A stretch of 64,000 nucleotides of DNA from Micromonospora gifhornensis (GTDB lineage Bacteria > Actinomycetota > Actinomycetes > Mycobacteriales > Micromonosporaceae). How positions within the stretch are numbered: the first letter of the stretch is position 1; the number at the start of each line of letters is the position of its first letter. Location of the stretch: the NCBI RefSeq assembly GCF_016863515.1, contig NZ_BOPA01000025.1, forward strand, positions 1 to 64,000, written 5' to 3'. Positions 1 to 9,283 of the stretch are shown here, piece by piece. The notes under the pieces were generated by a model, which worked only from the letters and a program-made list of their open reading frames with translations, was not told the DNA's origin and searched no databases. Made by a program: the position numbers and the translations under genes.

Positions 1-25
1 AGTCGATCACGCACCAACCCCGAGG

Positions 26-1300
26 TCAGGGTCTGGGGGCGCCGAGCAGGAGGGTCACCTCGGCGCCGCCGCCGGGGCGTTCACCCAGTTCTAGGCGACC
101 GCCGCTGGCCTGGGCGGCCCGGCGGGCGATGTCCAGGCCGAGGCCGGTCGACCCGGCCTGGCTGGCACCTCGGCGGACGGAGTCGGCGGCGATGCCGGGG
201 CCCTCGTCGGCGACGGTGAGCGCGACGTGGTGACCGGTGGGAGCGAGTCGTACCGCGAAGGCGGTGCCGTCCGGGGTGTGCGCGAAGACGTTGCCGAGCA
301 GCGCGTCGACCGCCGCCGCCAGTTCGTCGGCGGGTACCCCGACGGGCAGCGGACCGGGTGCCAGGTTCAGGTCGACCGCGCGGCCGGTGTCCTCGGCGAG
401 TACCGACCAGAAGGCGACCCGCTCGGCCACCGTCGCCACGGCGTCGGTGGCGACTGCACCGTCGGCCGGGGTACGCCAGCGGGCCTGCCGGATCAACCCG
501 GTCACGGCCCGTTCCAGCCCGTCGACCGCCTCGGTGATCCGGGCCGCGTCCTGCGGGTCGCGCAGTGACTCCGCTTCCAGCCGCAGCGCGGTCAGCGGGG
601 TCCGCAGCCGGTGGGACAGGTCGGCCACCTGTTCGCGCTCCTGCAGCAGCAACTCCTGGATCCGGCCAGCCAGATGGTTGAGCGCGCCGCCCACCTCGCG
701 TAGCTCCGCCGGCCCGGCCGGCTGCACCCGGGCGTCCAACTCGGCGTTGGCCAGCCGGTGGGACACCGCCGACAGCTCACCGATCGGCCGGACCAGGGTC
801 CGGGCCAGCCGGTCGGCCACGGCCAAACCGATCAGCACCAGCACCACCCCGAGCAGGGCCAGCACCAGCCAGGCCCGCCCCACCCCGGCGGTCATCTCGG
901 CGTACGGCACGACCGTGCGGATGACCGCCGTGCCGTCCGCTCGGCCCTGTACCGCGATCACCACCTCCCGGCCGTCGGACGCATCGGCGGTGAGGCTCTG
1001 ACCTCGCCCGGCCAACTGCACCGCCGGGGTGGGCTCGGCGGGCGAGCCGAGCACCGTGCCGTCGGGCAGGAACACGCTGACCGGGCGACCGGACTCGGCG
1101 ACGAGTTGGTCGACGGTCAGCCGGATGGTGTCCGGGTCGGCGGTGCCGACCACCGTGGCGAGGCTCTGCGCGTCCCCGGTGGCGCGTACGGTGGCCCGGT
1201 CCTCGGCGGCGGTACGCAGCAGCAGCGCCAACGGCACCAGGAAGGCGATCACGATGAGTACGCTCACCGCCGCCACCAGCAGCGCCAGCCGCGCCCTCAC
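26..1300 (-). CDS. Sensor histidine kinase
   Basis: 424-residue membrane sensor kinase. TM segments at about residues 5-28 and 142-162 enclose an extracytoplasmic sensor region of about 110 residues; a HAMP linker follows (about 163-215). The HisKA box DLSHRLRTPLTAL places the phospho-accepting His at residue 230, and the C-terminal HATPase has an N-box (GNVFAHTPDG), DEGPGI and a STGLGL G-box. All catalytic motifs are present. It starts with GTG and overlaps the response regulator stop by 4 nt (GTGA), so the pair is translationally coupled. The signal is unknown; the short sensor domain and OmpR partner are typical of actinobacterial envelope-stress systems (inference). Confidence 0.93.
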   Translation of the reverse strand: MRARLALLVAAVSVLIVIAFLVPLALLLRTAAEDRATVRATGDAQSLATVVGTADPDTIRLTVDQLVAESGRPVSVFLPDGTVLGSPAEPTPAVQLAGRGQSLTADASDGREVVIAVQGRADGTAVIRTVVPYAEMTAGVGRAWLVLALLGVVLVLIGLAVADRLARTLVRPIGELSAVSHRLANAELDARVQPAGPAELREVGGALNHLAGRIQELLLQEREQVADLSHRLRTPLTALRLEAESLRDPQDAARITEAVDGLERAVTGLIRQARWRTPADGAVATDAVATVAERVAFWSVLAEDTGRAVDLNLAPGPLPVGVPADELAAAVDALLGNVFAHTPDGTAFAVRLAPTGHHVALTVADEGPGIAADSVRRGASQAGSTGLGLDIARRAAQASGGRLELGERPGGGAEVTLLLGAPRP

Positions 1301-1992
1301 CCGCCCACCTCCGGGGCGACCAGGCGCACCCCGACTCCGCGTACGGTGTGCAGGTAGCGCGGTTGCTGGGCGTTCTCACCGAGCTTGCGGCGCAGCCAGG
1401 ACAGGTGCACGTCGACCGTCTTGTCCGCCCCGCCGTAGGGGATCTGCCACACCTCGGTCAGCAGTTCCCGCTTGGTCACCACCTCACCGACCTTGGTGGC
1501 CAGGTGCCGCAGCAGGTCGAACTCGCGGGGGGTCAGCTCGACCGGCGCGCCGTCCAGGCTGACCTGCCGGGAGCGGGGATCTATCCGCAGGCCCCCGACG
1601 ACCAGGGTCGGGTCCTCGTCGGCCGGTCCGCCGGGCCCACGGCGCAACACCGCCCGTACCCGTGCGTCGAGTTGGGCGGCGGTGAACGGTTTGACCACGT
1701 AGTCGTCGGCGCCCGCGTCGAGGACCTGGACGATCTCCCGCTCGTCGTCGCGGGCGGTGGCCACGATGACCGGCACCGCGCTGACCGCCCGCAGCATCCG
1801 CAGCAGTTCCCGGCCGTCCAGGTCGGGCAGGCCGAGGTCGAGGACGACCAGATCGGGCCGGTCGTCGAGGGCGTCGCGCAGACCGGTCATCGCGGTCGAC
1901 GCGGCCGCCACCGCGTGGCCCCGCTCACGCAGTGCCCGCACCAGTGGCGTACGGATGGTCAGGTCGTCCTCGATCAGCAGCAGGCGGGCCAC
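1297..1992 (-). CDS. OmpR-family response regulator
   Basis: 231-residue two-component regulator. The receiver domain (residues 1-115) has acidic residues D9/D10, phospho-acceptor D52 (VVLDLGLPDLDG) and K101 (VVKPF). The C-terminal winged helix ends in the typical SWLRRKLG and TVRGVGVRL motifs. Starts at GTG; the kinase gene follows with a 4-nt overlap. It is the first gene of the pair, and a short palindrome (2037-2053) in the divergent promoter region could be its own operator. Confidence 0.95.
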   Translation of the reverse strand: MARLLLIEDDLTIRTPLVRALRERGHAVAAASTAMTGLRDALDDRPDLVVLDLGLPDLDGRELLRMLRAVSAVPVIVATARDDEREIVQVLDAGADDYVVKPFTAAQLDARVRAVLRRGPGGPADEDPTLVVGGLRIDPRSRQVSLDGAPVELTPREFDLLRHLATKVGEVVTKRELLTEVWQIPYGGADKTVDVHLSWLRRKLGENAQQPRYLHTVRGVGVRLVAPEVGG

Positions 1993-2036
1993 AGCAGGCA
2001 GAGTATCCCTGTCAGCGCCGCACGGCCGGTCGCGTT

Positions 2037-2053
2037 AACCCACTCTTAGGGTT
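2037..2053. promoter_or_regulatory. Candidate operator AACCC-N7-GGGTT
   Basis: A 5-bp inverted repeat with a 7-nt spacer in the 103-bp gap between the divergent response regulator and the small membrane protein. Position suits autoregulation of the two-component system, but the match is short and could be chance. Confidence 0.25.
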
Positions 2054-2095
2054 GCCCGAAGCTCATCCCAACCGGCGATCGGGGATAGTCGGGTC

Positions 2096-2602
2096 ATGGG
2101 CCGTCGTACCTTCCTCGCCGCCGCCGGATGGCTGGCCACCGCGGTGGTCGCCACGCTGATCGGGGTCGCCGCGATCCAACTGGTGGGGGAGAGCCTCACC
2201 GGGACGCCCGGCGGTGTGCGCAGCCAACAGGAGGTGGCCCGGGCCCTGGCCGAGCCGCCGCCGGTCGTCCCGTCCGCCAACCCGACCGCCGCCCCGCCGA
2301 GCCCGAGCGGTACGCCGACCGACCCGAGCGGTACGCCGACGAGTGTGCCCGGCACGGTGAGCCCGAGCACCGACGCGGGTAGCCGGCGCAGCTTCAGCAG
2401 TCCCGGTGGCAGCGTCGTCGCCGAGTGCGTGCCGGGTGGGGTGTACCTGGTGTCCTGGACGCCGCGGCAGGGCTACCGGGTGGACGACTACGACCGGGGG
2501 CCCGACGACGACGCCGAGGTGACGTTCGTCGGCCCGACCGGAGAGCACGAGTTGTCGCTGCGCTGTCAGGGCGGCGTGCCGGTCCTGGAGACCGACGACT
2601 AG
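2096..2602 (+). CDS. Small membrane-anchored hypothetical protein
   Basis: 168 residues, no family recognised. An N-terminal Arg pair and hydrophobic segment (about residues 5-30) act as signal or anchor; then a Pro/Ser/Thr-rich linker with the repeated unit PSGTPTD/PSGTPTS (about 65-90), then a compact acidic C-terminal domain with two cysteines (AECVPGG and LRCQGG), probably disulfide-bonded outside the membrane. It is divergent from the two-component system, so it may be a target or accessory protein of that system (inference from position only). Confidence 0.75.
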   Translation: MGRRTFLAAAGWLATAVVATLIGVAAIQLVGESLTGTPGGVRSQQEVARALAEPPPVVPSANPTAAPPSPSGTPTDPSGTPTSVPGTVSPSTDAGSRRSFSSPGGSVVAECVPGGVYLVSWTPRQGYRVDDYDRGPDDDAEVTFVGPTGEHELSLRCQGGVPVLETDD

Positions 2603-2874
2603 GGCGTACGCCCAGGTCAAGGGCGTGATCATCTCGGGTTGGTGTCCTTGATCGGACAGCTCCTCGCGTGGCTGCCAGCCGGTGGAGCGACATACCTTCG
2701 GAAGACGGAAACGGTGCGATTGTCCCTGGTCGCCCCGGAAAGGCGAGGCGTGTCGGGGCGCGCCTGACCCTCTATTCAGCGTTGAACCTCCCGGCCGGAC
2801 GGCTGGGAGGAACAACTGGTTTCCGTTCAGACCACACATCCCGTCAAGGCGGCGGCCGGCCGGAGAGGAGTCTG

Positions 2875-3282
2875 ATGTCCAGCGCGAAAGCAAGAAGCAG
2901 GTCATGGGTGCAACCCGTGCCCAAGGAGGGCGCGACGGACCGTGCTGATGCCGAACACACCACCTGTGCCGGTGCCGGCATGCCACTGACCGCCCGGGTG
3001 CTGTTCGCGGTCGTCAACGCCCAGGGGGTGCTGGTTCGCGGGCTGGGAGCGGCCACCGCCAACCGCCTCGGCACCGGCATGTACCAGGTGGTGTTCGACC
3101 AGGACGTGACCGGGGCCAGTTGCGTCGGCACGGTCGGACTGTCCGGCAGCATCGGCCTCGCACCGACCGGGCAGATCACCGTCGCCGGCCGCACCGGCAT
3201 CCCGAACGCGGTATTCGTGACCACCCACGACAGCGCCGGCGTTTCCGCCGACCGACCGTTCCACCTGGCCGTACTCTCCTGA
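2875..3282 (+). CDS. Hypothetical beta-rich protein
   Basis: 135 residues if started at ATG 2875, which has a good upstream GGAGAGGAG; an in-frame ATG at 2668 would give 204 residues but the added part is arginine-rich and unlike protein. The C-terminal half has alternating hydrophobic residues and a TGMYQVVFDQDVTGASC segment, resembling small repeat-type beta domains found in exported actinobacterial proteins. No catalytic motif seen. No signal peptide is obvious, so localisation is open. Confidence 0.6.
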   Translation: MSSAKARSRSWVQPVPKEGATDRADAEHTTCAGAGMPLTARVLFAVVNAQGVLVRGLGAATANRLGTGMYQVVFDQDVTGASCVGTVGLSGSIGLAPTGQITVAGRTGIPNAVFVTTHDSAGVSADRPFHLAVLS

Positions 3283-3306
3283 CCTGCCGGGCCGGTAGGC
3301 GCACAC

Positions 3307-3353
3307 GAGCGCGCGGCGCCGTTCGACAGGAGATCGAAACGTCGCCGCGCTCG
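3307..3353 (+). terminator. Possible terminator hairpin
   Basis: GAGCGCGCGGCG pairs imperfectly with CGCCGCGCTC across about 22 nt, 25 bp after the preceding stop codon. No T-run. Confidence 0.35.
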
Positions 3354-3520
3354 GCCGTCTCCCGCCACCGCAGCCCAACGGCGGTACGTCAGCGGGGACC
3401 TGGCATCGCCGGAGCTTGCCGGCCGTGGTGTCGATCCCCGTTCGATGGCGTGGCAAACCCTCGATCCGTGGTCATTTCCACCATTTGCCAGTCCCGGCGT
3501 GGCAGGGCCGCTGACGGGGT

Positions 3521-3925
3521 ATGTGCCCAGGCATGGAGCACTTCACTATCGCGACCGTCGCCGAGAAGAGCCCGGATTTCCGCCGCGTGCTGTGGACCGG
3601 GAAGAACACCCAGCTGGTGATCATGACTATCCCCGCCGGTGGTGAGATCGGCGAGGAGGTCCACGAGGGCATCGACCAGATCCTCACCTTCGTCAGCGGC
3701 ACCGGCGAAGCCCGGGTCGCCGGCGAGAAGCGTGAGGTCGTGCAGGGCGACCTGGTGGTCGTACCGGCCGGCACCAAACACAACTTCGTCAACACCGGCC
3801 CGAACCCGCTGGTGCTCTACACCGTCTACGGTCCGCCGGAGCATGCCGACCAGGCGGTGCACCGGACCAAGGAGGAGGCCGACGCGGCCGAGGCTGCCGG
3901 GAAGGACGAACCCCCGACCTCCTGA
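3521..3925 (+). CDS. Cupin-domain protein
   Basis: Single-domain cupin of about 130 residues. Motif 1 is GGEIGEEVHEGIDQIL with metal-ligand-like His and Glu; motif 2 is GDLVVVPAGTKHNFVN. These usually bind one Fe, Mn or Zn. The C-terminal 25 residues are acidic and lysine-rich. ATG at 3521 or 3533 (start MEHFTIA) are both possible; the ribosome site is weak for both. Reaction unknown; stand-alone cupins of this kind are often sugar- or small-molecule-binding. Confidence 0.85.
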   Translation: MCPGMEHFTIATVAEKSPDFRRVLWTGKNTQLVIMTIPAGGEIGEEVHEGIDQILTFVSGTGEARVAGEKREVVQGDLVVVPAGTKHNFVNTGPNPLVLYTVYGPPEHADQAVHRTKEEADAAEAAGKDEPPTS

Positions 3926-4008
3926 CCGAAGACAGGAGTCTCTCGGCATCGGCCGGCACCGGTCCGGCTCCGACGTGAAGCGTCCCGGAGACCGGGTACG
4001 CAGACCGG

Positions 4009-5802
4009 ATGCAGCCGCCGATCTCCGACTACGGGTTCCTCTCCGACCTTCGTTCGAGCGCGCTGGTGAGCACGGACGGATCGGTCGACTGGTGGTGCCC
4101 GCAGCGGTTCGACTCCCCGTCGGTCTTCGCGCGACTGCTCGACCCCGGCGGCGGCCACTGGCGGCTCGCACCGGCCGCCGCCGGGTCCGCCGGGCACCGG
4201 GTGCGTCGGTCGTACCTGCCGGACACGCTGGTCCTGCGCACCGTGCACGACACCCCGGAGGGCAGTGTCGCGGTCACCGACGCGCTGGCCGGCGAGCCGG
4301 GGGTGCGGGCTCACGAACTCGGCATGAACTCACCTGCGGTGCTGGTGCGCGTGGTCGAGGGACTGTCCGGACGGGTGCCGATGACCGTGGAGTACCGGCC
4401 GCGACCGCAGTACAACCTGACCGCGCCGTACCTGAAGGAACGGGCCGACGGCGCGGTGCTGGCCGTCGCCGGCTCGGTCGACCTGGTGCTGCGCTGCCAC
4501 GGCCTGCGGCTGCGCGCCGATGACGACCGGGTACGACAGACCTTCGAGATCGCCGAGGGACAGGTACTCGGGTTCGACCTGGCGTACGGCGGCGCCTACA
4601 GCGATCCTCCGGCCGAACTGGACCCGGTCGCCGCCGTGGCCGACACCGTGCAGGCCTGGCAGGCGTTCCGCGAGCTGCACCAGTACGAGGGCCGTTACCA
4701 GGATCTGGTCCGCCGCAGTGCGACGGTGCTCACCGGCCTGACGTACGCCCGCAGCGGCGCGGTCACCGCGGCGGCGACCACCTCCCTGCCGGAAGTGATC
4801 GGCGGTGACCGCAACTACGACTACCGCTTCGCCTGGTTGCGGGACTTCGCCATGACACTGCGCGCGCTGTGGGTGGCGGCCTGCCCGACCGAGTCGTCGC
4901 GGCTGTTCGCCTGGGCGACCCGCTCGATCGGGCGCATCGGCGCCGAGCCGATCCCGGTGCTGTTCGGGTTGGAAGGCGAACGCGACGTCTACGAGCACGA
5001 ATGTCCCCGCCTCGCCGGCTATGCGGGCAGCACGCCGGTACGCGTCGGCAACGATGCCTGGCGGCAGCGACAGTCGGACGTGCCCGGCGAGATCGTCTCG
5101 GCGGCCTGGCTGCTGCGTGATCACCTCGGCGACGAGTTCGACAACGAGATGCTCGAGATGGTCGTCGGCCTGACCGAGCAGGTCGCGGCCACCTGGCGGC
5201 TGCCGGACCGGGGCATCTGGGAGCCGCGCGACCAGGAGCGGCACTACCTGTCGTCAAAGGTGCTCTGCTGGGTGGCGATGGACCGGGCGGTGCAACTCGC
5301 CCCGCACCTCGGGGAACGTGCCGACGTGCGCCGGTGGGCGGCCATCCGGGACGAGATCCGGGCCACGGTGCTGCGTGAGGGCTTCGACGAACGCAGAGGG
5401 GTGTACACCGTCGCCTTCGGCTCGCCGGACCTGGACGCCTCGGCGCTGTACCTGCCGGTGATGGGCTTCCTGCCGGCCGACGATCCGAGAATGCGGGCCA
5501 CCATCGCGGCCGTGGAGCGGGAGTTGAGCGGTCCCGGTGGACTGATCCGCCGCTGGCAGGACGAACCCGGCGGCTTCCTGCTCTGCTCGTACTGGCTGGT
5601 GGAGTGCCTGGTGATGGCCGGGGAGCGGGAGCGGGCGGCGGGGCTGTTCGAGCAGATCTCCGGCCACGTCAACGATCTGGGGCTGCTCAGCGAACAGATC
5701 GACCTGGACAGCGGGGCGCAGTTGGGCAACACGCCGCAGGCGTTGTCGCACATCGGCCTGATCAACGCCGCGTGGCGGTTGACCGAGTCGGACGGGAAGT
5801 GA
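4009..5802 (+). CDS. Glycoside hydrolase family 15 protein (glucoamylase/trehalase-like)
   Basis: 597 residues, full length for the bacterial GH15 group. N-terminal beta-sandwich (begins ISDYGFLSDLRSSALV) followed by the (alpha/alpha)6 barrel. Catalytic glutamates are likely E405 in GIWEPRD and E562 in GLLSEQID; YDYRFAWLRDF and QALSHIGLINAA are family signatures. No signal peptide, so cytoplasmic. Family members hydrolyse alpha-glucosidic bonds in trehalose, maltose or short dextrins; the substrate cannot be told from sequence here. Its stop lies 6 nt from that of convergent thrC. Confidence 0.9.
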   Translation: MQPPISDYGFLSDLRSSALVSTDGSVDWWCPQRFDSPSVFARLLDPGGGHWRLAPAAAGSAGHRVRRSYLPDTLVLRTVHDTPEGSVAVTDALAGEPGVRAHELGMNSPAVLVRVVEGLSGRVPMTVEYRPRPQYNLTAPYLKERADGAVLAVAGSVDLVLRCHGLRLRADDDRVRQTFEIAEGQVLGFDLAYGGAYSDPPAELDPVAAVADTVQAWQAFRELHQYEGRYQDLVRRSATVLTGLTYARSGAVTAAATTSLPEVIGGDRNYDYRFAWLRDFAMTLRALWVAACPTESSRLFAWATRSIGRIGAEPIPVLFGLEGERDVYEHECPRLAGYAGSTPVRVGNDAWRQRQSDVPGEIVSAAWLLRDHLGDEFDNEMLEMVVGLTEQVAATWRLPDRGIWEPRDQERHYLSSKVLCWVAMDRAVQLAPHLGERADVRRWAAIRDEIRATVLREGFDERRGVYTVAFGSPDLDASALYLPVMGFLPADDPRMRATIAAVERELSGPGGLIRRWQDEPGGFLLCSYWLVECLVMAGERERAAGLFEQISGHVNDLGLLSEQIDLDSGAQLGNTPQALSHIGLINAAWRLTESDGK

Positions 5803-5808
5803 GCGGCC

Positions 5809-7002
5809 TCAGCGGGGCAGCACCGGCACGTCGGAGACATCCACCGTGTCCGGGTACTTCACACCCGCCCCGGTGTTGAGCACCACCACCCGTTCCCCGG
5901 AGCGGATCCATCCGCCGGCCCGCAGCTTGCGGGCGGCGGTCAGGCAGGCGGCCCCCTCCGGACAGAGCAGCAGGCCCTCCCGGGCGGCGAAGTCGCGCAG
6001 GTCGGCCAGGATCTCGGCGTCATCGACCGCGATCGCGGTGCCGGCGCTGGCTCGTAGCGCGGCCAGGATCAGTTGATCGCCCAGCGGTGCGGGCACGGTG
6101 ATGCCGAACGCCACGGTGTGCGCGTCCGGCCAGGGATCGGCCCGGTCCTCCCCGGCGGCGAAGGCCCGGACGATCGGCGCGCAGCCGGTGGACTGCACCG
6201 CCACCAGGCGGGGCAGGCTGTCCTCGACCCAGCCCAGTTCGCGCAGCTCGCCGAGCGCCTTGTGGATGCCGATCAGGCCCACCCCACCACCGGTCGGGTA
6301 GATGATCACGTCGGGCACCTGCCAGCCGAGCTGTTCGACGATCTCGTACCCCATCGTCTTCTTGCCTTCGAGCCGGTACGGCTCGCGCAGCGTGCCGGCG
6401 TCGAAGATGGTGCCGGCGGAGGCCCCGACCAGCGCGGCGATCTGACGCCCGGCGTCGCCGATCAGGCCGTCGACCAGGCGCAGGTCAGCGCCGGCGGCCA
6501 CGCACTCGCGGCGGCAGATGCTCGGCGCGTCCACCGGCATGGCGATGATCGCGCCCAGCCCGGCTCGGGCCGCGTAGGTGGCCCAGGCGGCACCGGCGTT
6601 GCCGTTGGTCGGCATGGCGATCCGGCGGATGCCCAGCTCGCGGGCGCGACTGACGCCCACGGCGGCCCCGCGTGCCTTGAACGAGCCGGTCGGGGTCAGC
6701 CCTTCGTCCTTGACCAGCAGTTCGTCCACGCCGATCCAGGCGCCGTACGTCGGGGCGCGCAGCATCGGCGTCCACCCCTCGCCGAGGGTGGTGACGTGGG
6801 CGGGGTCGGCCACCGGCAGCAACTCCCGGTAGCGCCACAGGGTGGCCGGACGTAACCCGAACCGCTCCGGTTGCAGCACCCCGGCGACCGTGGCCAGGTC
6901 GTAGCGGGCCAGCAGCGGCGAGCCGCAGTCGCACAGGTTCTGCGGTACGTCGGCGTCGTGTTCCCGGCCGCAGCCCGGGCATTCGAGATGGGTCAGGTAC
7001 AC
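5809..7002 (-). CDS. thrC: Threonine synthase
   Basis: PLP-dependent enzyme converting O-phosphohomoserine to threonine. The start chosen is GTG at 7002, preceded by GGCGAGGAGC, giving 397 residues; the longer reading back to 7335 overlaps the divergent reductase and adds an Arg-rich tail. The N-terminus has a Cys-rich zinc-ribbon-like section (LECPGCGREH...CDCG), common in this threonine-synthase subgroup. The PLP lysine is in TPTGSFKARGAAVG, and the glycine-rich phosphate loop is PTGGGVGLIG. No other threonine genes are adjacent. Confidence 0.88.
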   Translation of the reverse strand: MYLTHLECPGCGREHDADVPQNLCDCGSPLLARYDLATVAGVLQPERFGLRPATLWRYRELLPVADPAHVTTLGEGWTPMLRAPTYGAWIGVDELLVKDEGLTPTGSFKARGAAVGVSRARELGIRRIAMPTNGNAGAAWATYAARAGLGAIIAMPVDAPSICRRECVAAGADLRLVDGLIGDAGRQIAALVGASAGTIFDAGTLREPYRLEGKKTMGYEIVEQLGWQVPDVIIYPTGGGVGLIGIHKALGELRELGWVEDSLPRLVAVQSTGCAPIVRAFAAGEDRADPWPDAHTVAFGITVPAPLGDQLILAALRASAGTAIAVDDAEILADLRDFAAREGLLLCPEGAACLTAARKLRAGGWIRSGERVVVLNTGAGVKYPDTVDVSDVPVLPR

Positions 7003-7234
7003 GATGCTCCTCGCCGTCTCAGCTCGCCTCGATGCGACGCGCCGCGGTGCCGGAAACCACGGCGGGGTCTGCCAGTGCGGGCCGGTCAGCCACACCCGCA
7101 TTCTCCGCCACGCCGGCCGGTTGTGCCCGGTTCGGCCCGTCCCCACCCCGATGGGGTGCCGGTTGCCGCCTGCGATCCGGCTGGCGTCTCCGTTCCCGCA
7201 CGAGGTAGCTGCAATCAGGGGTAAAACGGGCAGT

Positions 7235-8023
7235 ATGGAGCATGCCCACCATCCCACCGCACTTCTCTCCGGCGACGTCCGGATCCCCCTGCTCGGCTTC
7301 GGCACCTGGCAGGCGACCGGCGAGGCCGGCTTCAAGGCCGTACTCGCCGCGCTGGACGCCGGCTACCGGCACATCGACACCGCCACCATGTACGGCAACG
7401 AGGAGGAGGTCGGCAGGGCGGTACGGGAGAGTGGACTGCGTCGGGAGGACGTCTTCCTCACCACCAAACTGCCGCCCGAGCGCGTCGGCCAGGAACGGCG
7501 GACCATCGAGGAGAGCCTGCGTGCCCTCGGCGTCGACCACGTCGACCTCTGGCTGGTGCACTGGCCGCCGAGCGACCCGGGAGCGCTGATCCCGGTCTGG
7601 CGGGAGATGCTGGCCGCGCGCGACGAAGGGCTGGCCCGCGCGGTGGGCGTGAGCAACTTCAGCACCGGGCAGATCGACGAGCTGATCCAGTCCACCGAGG
7701 AGAACCCGGCCGTCAACCAGATCAAGTGGAGCCCGTTCCTGTACGACCGGCAGCGGCACGTCGAGCACCGGGACCGTGGGGTGGTGCTGGAGGGGTACAG
7801 CCCGTTCAAGACCAGCGACCTGTCCGACCCGGTGCTGGTCCGGGTCGCCACCGCACACAACGTCTCGCCGGCCCAGGTGGTGCTGCGCTGGCACCTCGAC
7901 CACGAGATCGTGGTCATCCCGAAGTCGGTGACCCCGGAGCGGATCCGGGCAAACGCCGACGTCTTCGGTTTCTCGCTGACCGCCGAGGAGATGCGCGACA
8001 TCGACGCCCTCGGCACGGTCTGA
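7235..8023 (+). CDS. Aldo/keto reductase
   Basis: 262-residue single-domain NADPH oxidoreductase. The catalytic tetrad is visible: Asp in YRHIDTA, Tyr in MYGNE, Lys in LTTKLPP and His in LVHWPPS; the C-terminal IPKSVTPERI is the cofactor 2'-phosphate site. ATG 7235 was chosen because translation upstream of it reads through the divergent thrC promoter region. Similar to the 2,5-diketogluconate reductase group; true substrate unknown. Confidence 0.9.
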   Translation: MEHAHHPTALLSGDVRIPLLGFGTWQATGEAGFKAVLAALDAGYRHIDTATMYGNEEEVGRAVRESGLRREDVFLTTKLPPERVGQERRTIEESLRALGVDHVDLWLVHWPPSDPGALIPVWREMLAARDEGLARAVGVSNFSTGQIDELIQSTEENPAVNQIKWSPFLYDRQRHVEHRDRGVVLEGYSPFKTSDLSDPVLVRVATAHNVSPAQVVLRWHLDHEIVVIPKSVTPERIRANADVFGFSLTAEEMRDIDALGTV

Positions 8024-8028
8024 ACCGT

Positions 8029-8060
8029 GCCGGGGGCGCGGCAACCGCCGCACCCCCGGC
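8029..8060. terminator. Bidirectional terminator between convergent genes
   Basis: Fourteen-bp stem (GCCGGGGGCGCGGC with GCCGCACCCCCGGC, one mismatch) and a 4-nt AACC loop, located between the convergent reductase and cellulase stop codons. Confidence 0.7.
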
Positions 8061-8068
8061 CGGTCTGG

Positions 8069-9193
8069 TCAGGAGCGCGAGCAGGCGGTGCCGTTGAGGG
8101 TGAAGCTGGTGGGGTTGGCGTACGCCCCGTTCAGGGTGCCCTGGTAGCCGAAGCTGGCTGTGCCGCCGGGCGGGATCGTGCCGTTGTGGCCGACGTTGCG
8201 GGCGGTCACCGACGATCCGCTCTGGCTCACCGTGGCGTTCCAGGAGTTGGTCACCTGCTGACCGGACGGCAGCGAGTACGCGAGCGTCCAGCCGTTGATG
8301 GTGCTCGACCCGGTGTTGGTGATCTGCACGTCGGCGGTGAAGCCGTTGTTCCACGAGTTGCCCGTGTACTTCACCGCGCAGGCGGCGGAACCCGACGGCG
8401 GGGGCGTGGTGACGGGCGGCGGGTTGTTGTTGCCGCCGCCGTTGACCGCGGCGGAGAAGTTGGTCACCGCGAGCCCGGCGCCACCCTGCCACGGCTCGAA
8501 GCCGGCCTGGATGCTGGTCAGGTACCAGGAGTTGGTGATCGCACCCCGGTTACGGGTGTCGTTGATGAAGGCCAGCAGGTTGAGGTTGGCGCTGCTGATC
8601 GCCGACGGGGCCACGTACGAGATGACGTTGTTGCCGCCGTTGTTGCCCCGCCAGACCTCCCAGTTGCGGCCGTCGATGTTGGCGTTGCCGACCGGGGAGC
8701 CGATGGGCTGGATCGAGCCCTGCCGGTTCAGCCAGATCATGATCTCCATCTGGTTCACCCCGTCCCGCTTGGGCGACGGGTCCAGCCAGATGTCGTACGA
8801 GGCGTTGTAGATGGCGTTGCTCACGTACCGGTAGTTGATGCTGCTTGTCGCGCTGCTGATCTGGCTGACCTGGATCGGCAGGTTGGTGCCGGGGGAGCAG
8901 TTGGTGTAGTGGCAGCCGAGGAAGACCGACGGGTACGCCGTCGGGGCGCCGTTCGTCGGGTTGCTGCCGTTCTGGGTGGTGATCTCGAAGCCGCTGCTTG
9001 TGACGTTGATGCACTGCTGGGCGGTGGTGCCCCACTTGTTGTTCTGCACCACGTAGCGGTTCTGGATCACGGTGCTGCCGTACTGCTCGCAGATCACCGT
9101 GTCGGCGGCGGCGGTGCCGCCGAGAGCCACGGCGACGATCGAACTCGCGGCGAGCAGGCCGGCGGCCGCGAGGGCTCGCAGGGTACGTCTCAT
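8069..9193 (-). CDS. Secreted GH12 endoglucanase with CBM2
   Basis: 374 residues from ATG 9193 (preceded by CAAGGAGC). Signal peptide about residues 1-34 ending GGTAAADT. GH12 catalytic domain about 35-250 with nucleophile Glu in NQMEIMIW and acid/base Glu in AGFEPWQGG. A Pro/Thr/Gly linker (NNNPPPVTTPPPSG) leads to a C-terminal family 2 cellulose-binding module bounded by cysteines (AACAVKY to NGTACSRS) with surface tryptophans. It should hydrolyse beta-1,4-glucans outside the cell. A CebR-like operator lies about 90 bp upstream, indicating induction by cello-oligosaccharides. Confidence 0.94.
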   Translation of the reverse strand: MRRTLRALAAAGLLAASSIVAVALGGTAAADTVICEQYGSTVIQNRYVVQNNKWGTTAQQCINVTSSGFEITTQNGSNPTNGAPTAYPSVFLGCHYTNCSPGTNLPIQVSQISSATSSINYRYVSNAIYNASYDIWLDPSPKRDGVNQMEIMIWLNRQGSIQPIGSPVGNANIDGRNWEVWRGNNGGNNVISYVAPSAISSANLNLLAFINDTRNRGAITNSWYLTSIQAGFEPWQGGAGLAVTNFSAAVNGGGNNNPPPVTTPPPSGSAACAVKYTGNSWNNGFTADVQITNTGSSTINGWTLAYSLPSGQQVTNSWNATVSQSGSSVTARNVGHNGTIPPGGTASFGYQGTLNGAYANPTSFTLNGTACSRS

Positions 9194-9283
9194 GGGTGCT
9201 CCTTGCGCTGCGGCGTCGCAGGGACGCCGGGGACGGGAGGTGCGGACCGAAGCGGTGGGGGAACGCCGACGGGTGGTGGGGTC

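Noticed and set aside
4763-5257. Arg-rich minus-strand frame within the GH15 gene
   Set aside because: Antisense shadow of an intact GH15 catalytic domain.
6991-7335. Longer thrC start giving 508 residues
   Set aside because: The extra 111 residues lie in the divergent promoter region and the upstream part of the reductase; GTG 7002 has a good ribosome site and starts at the family's zinc-ribbon.
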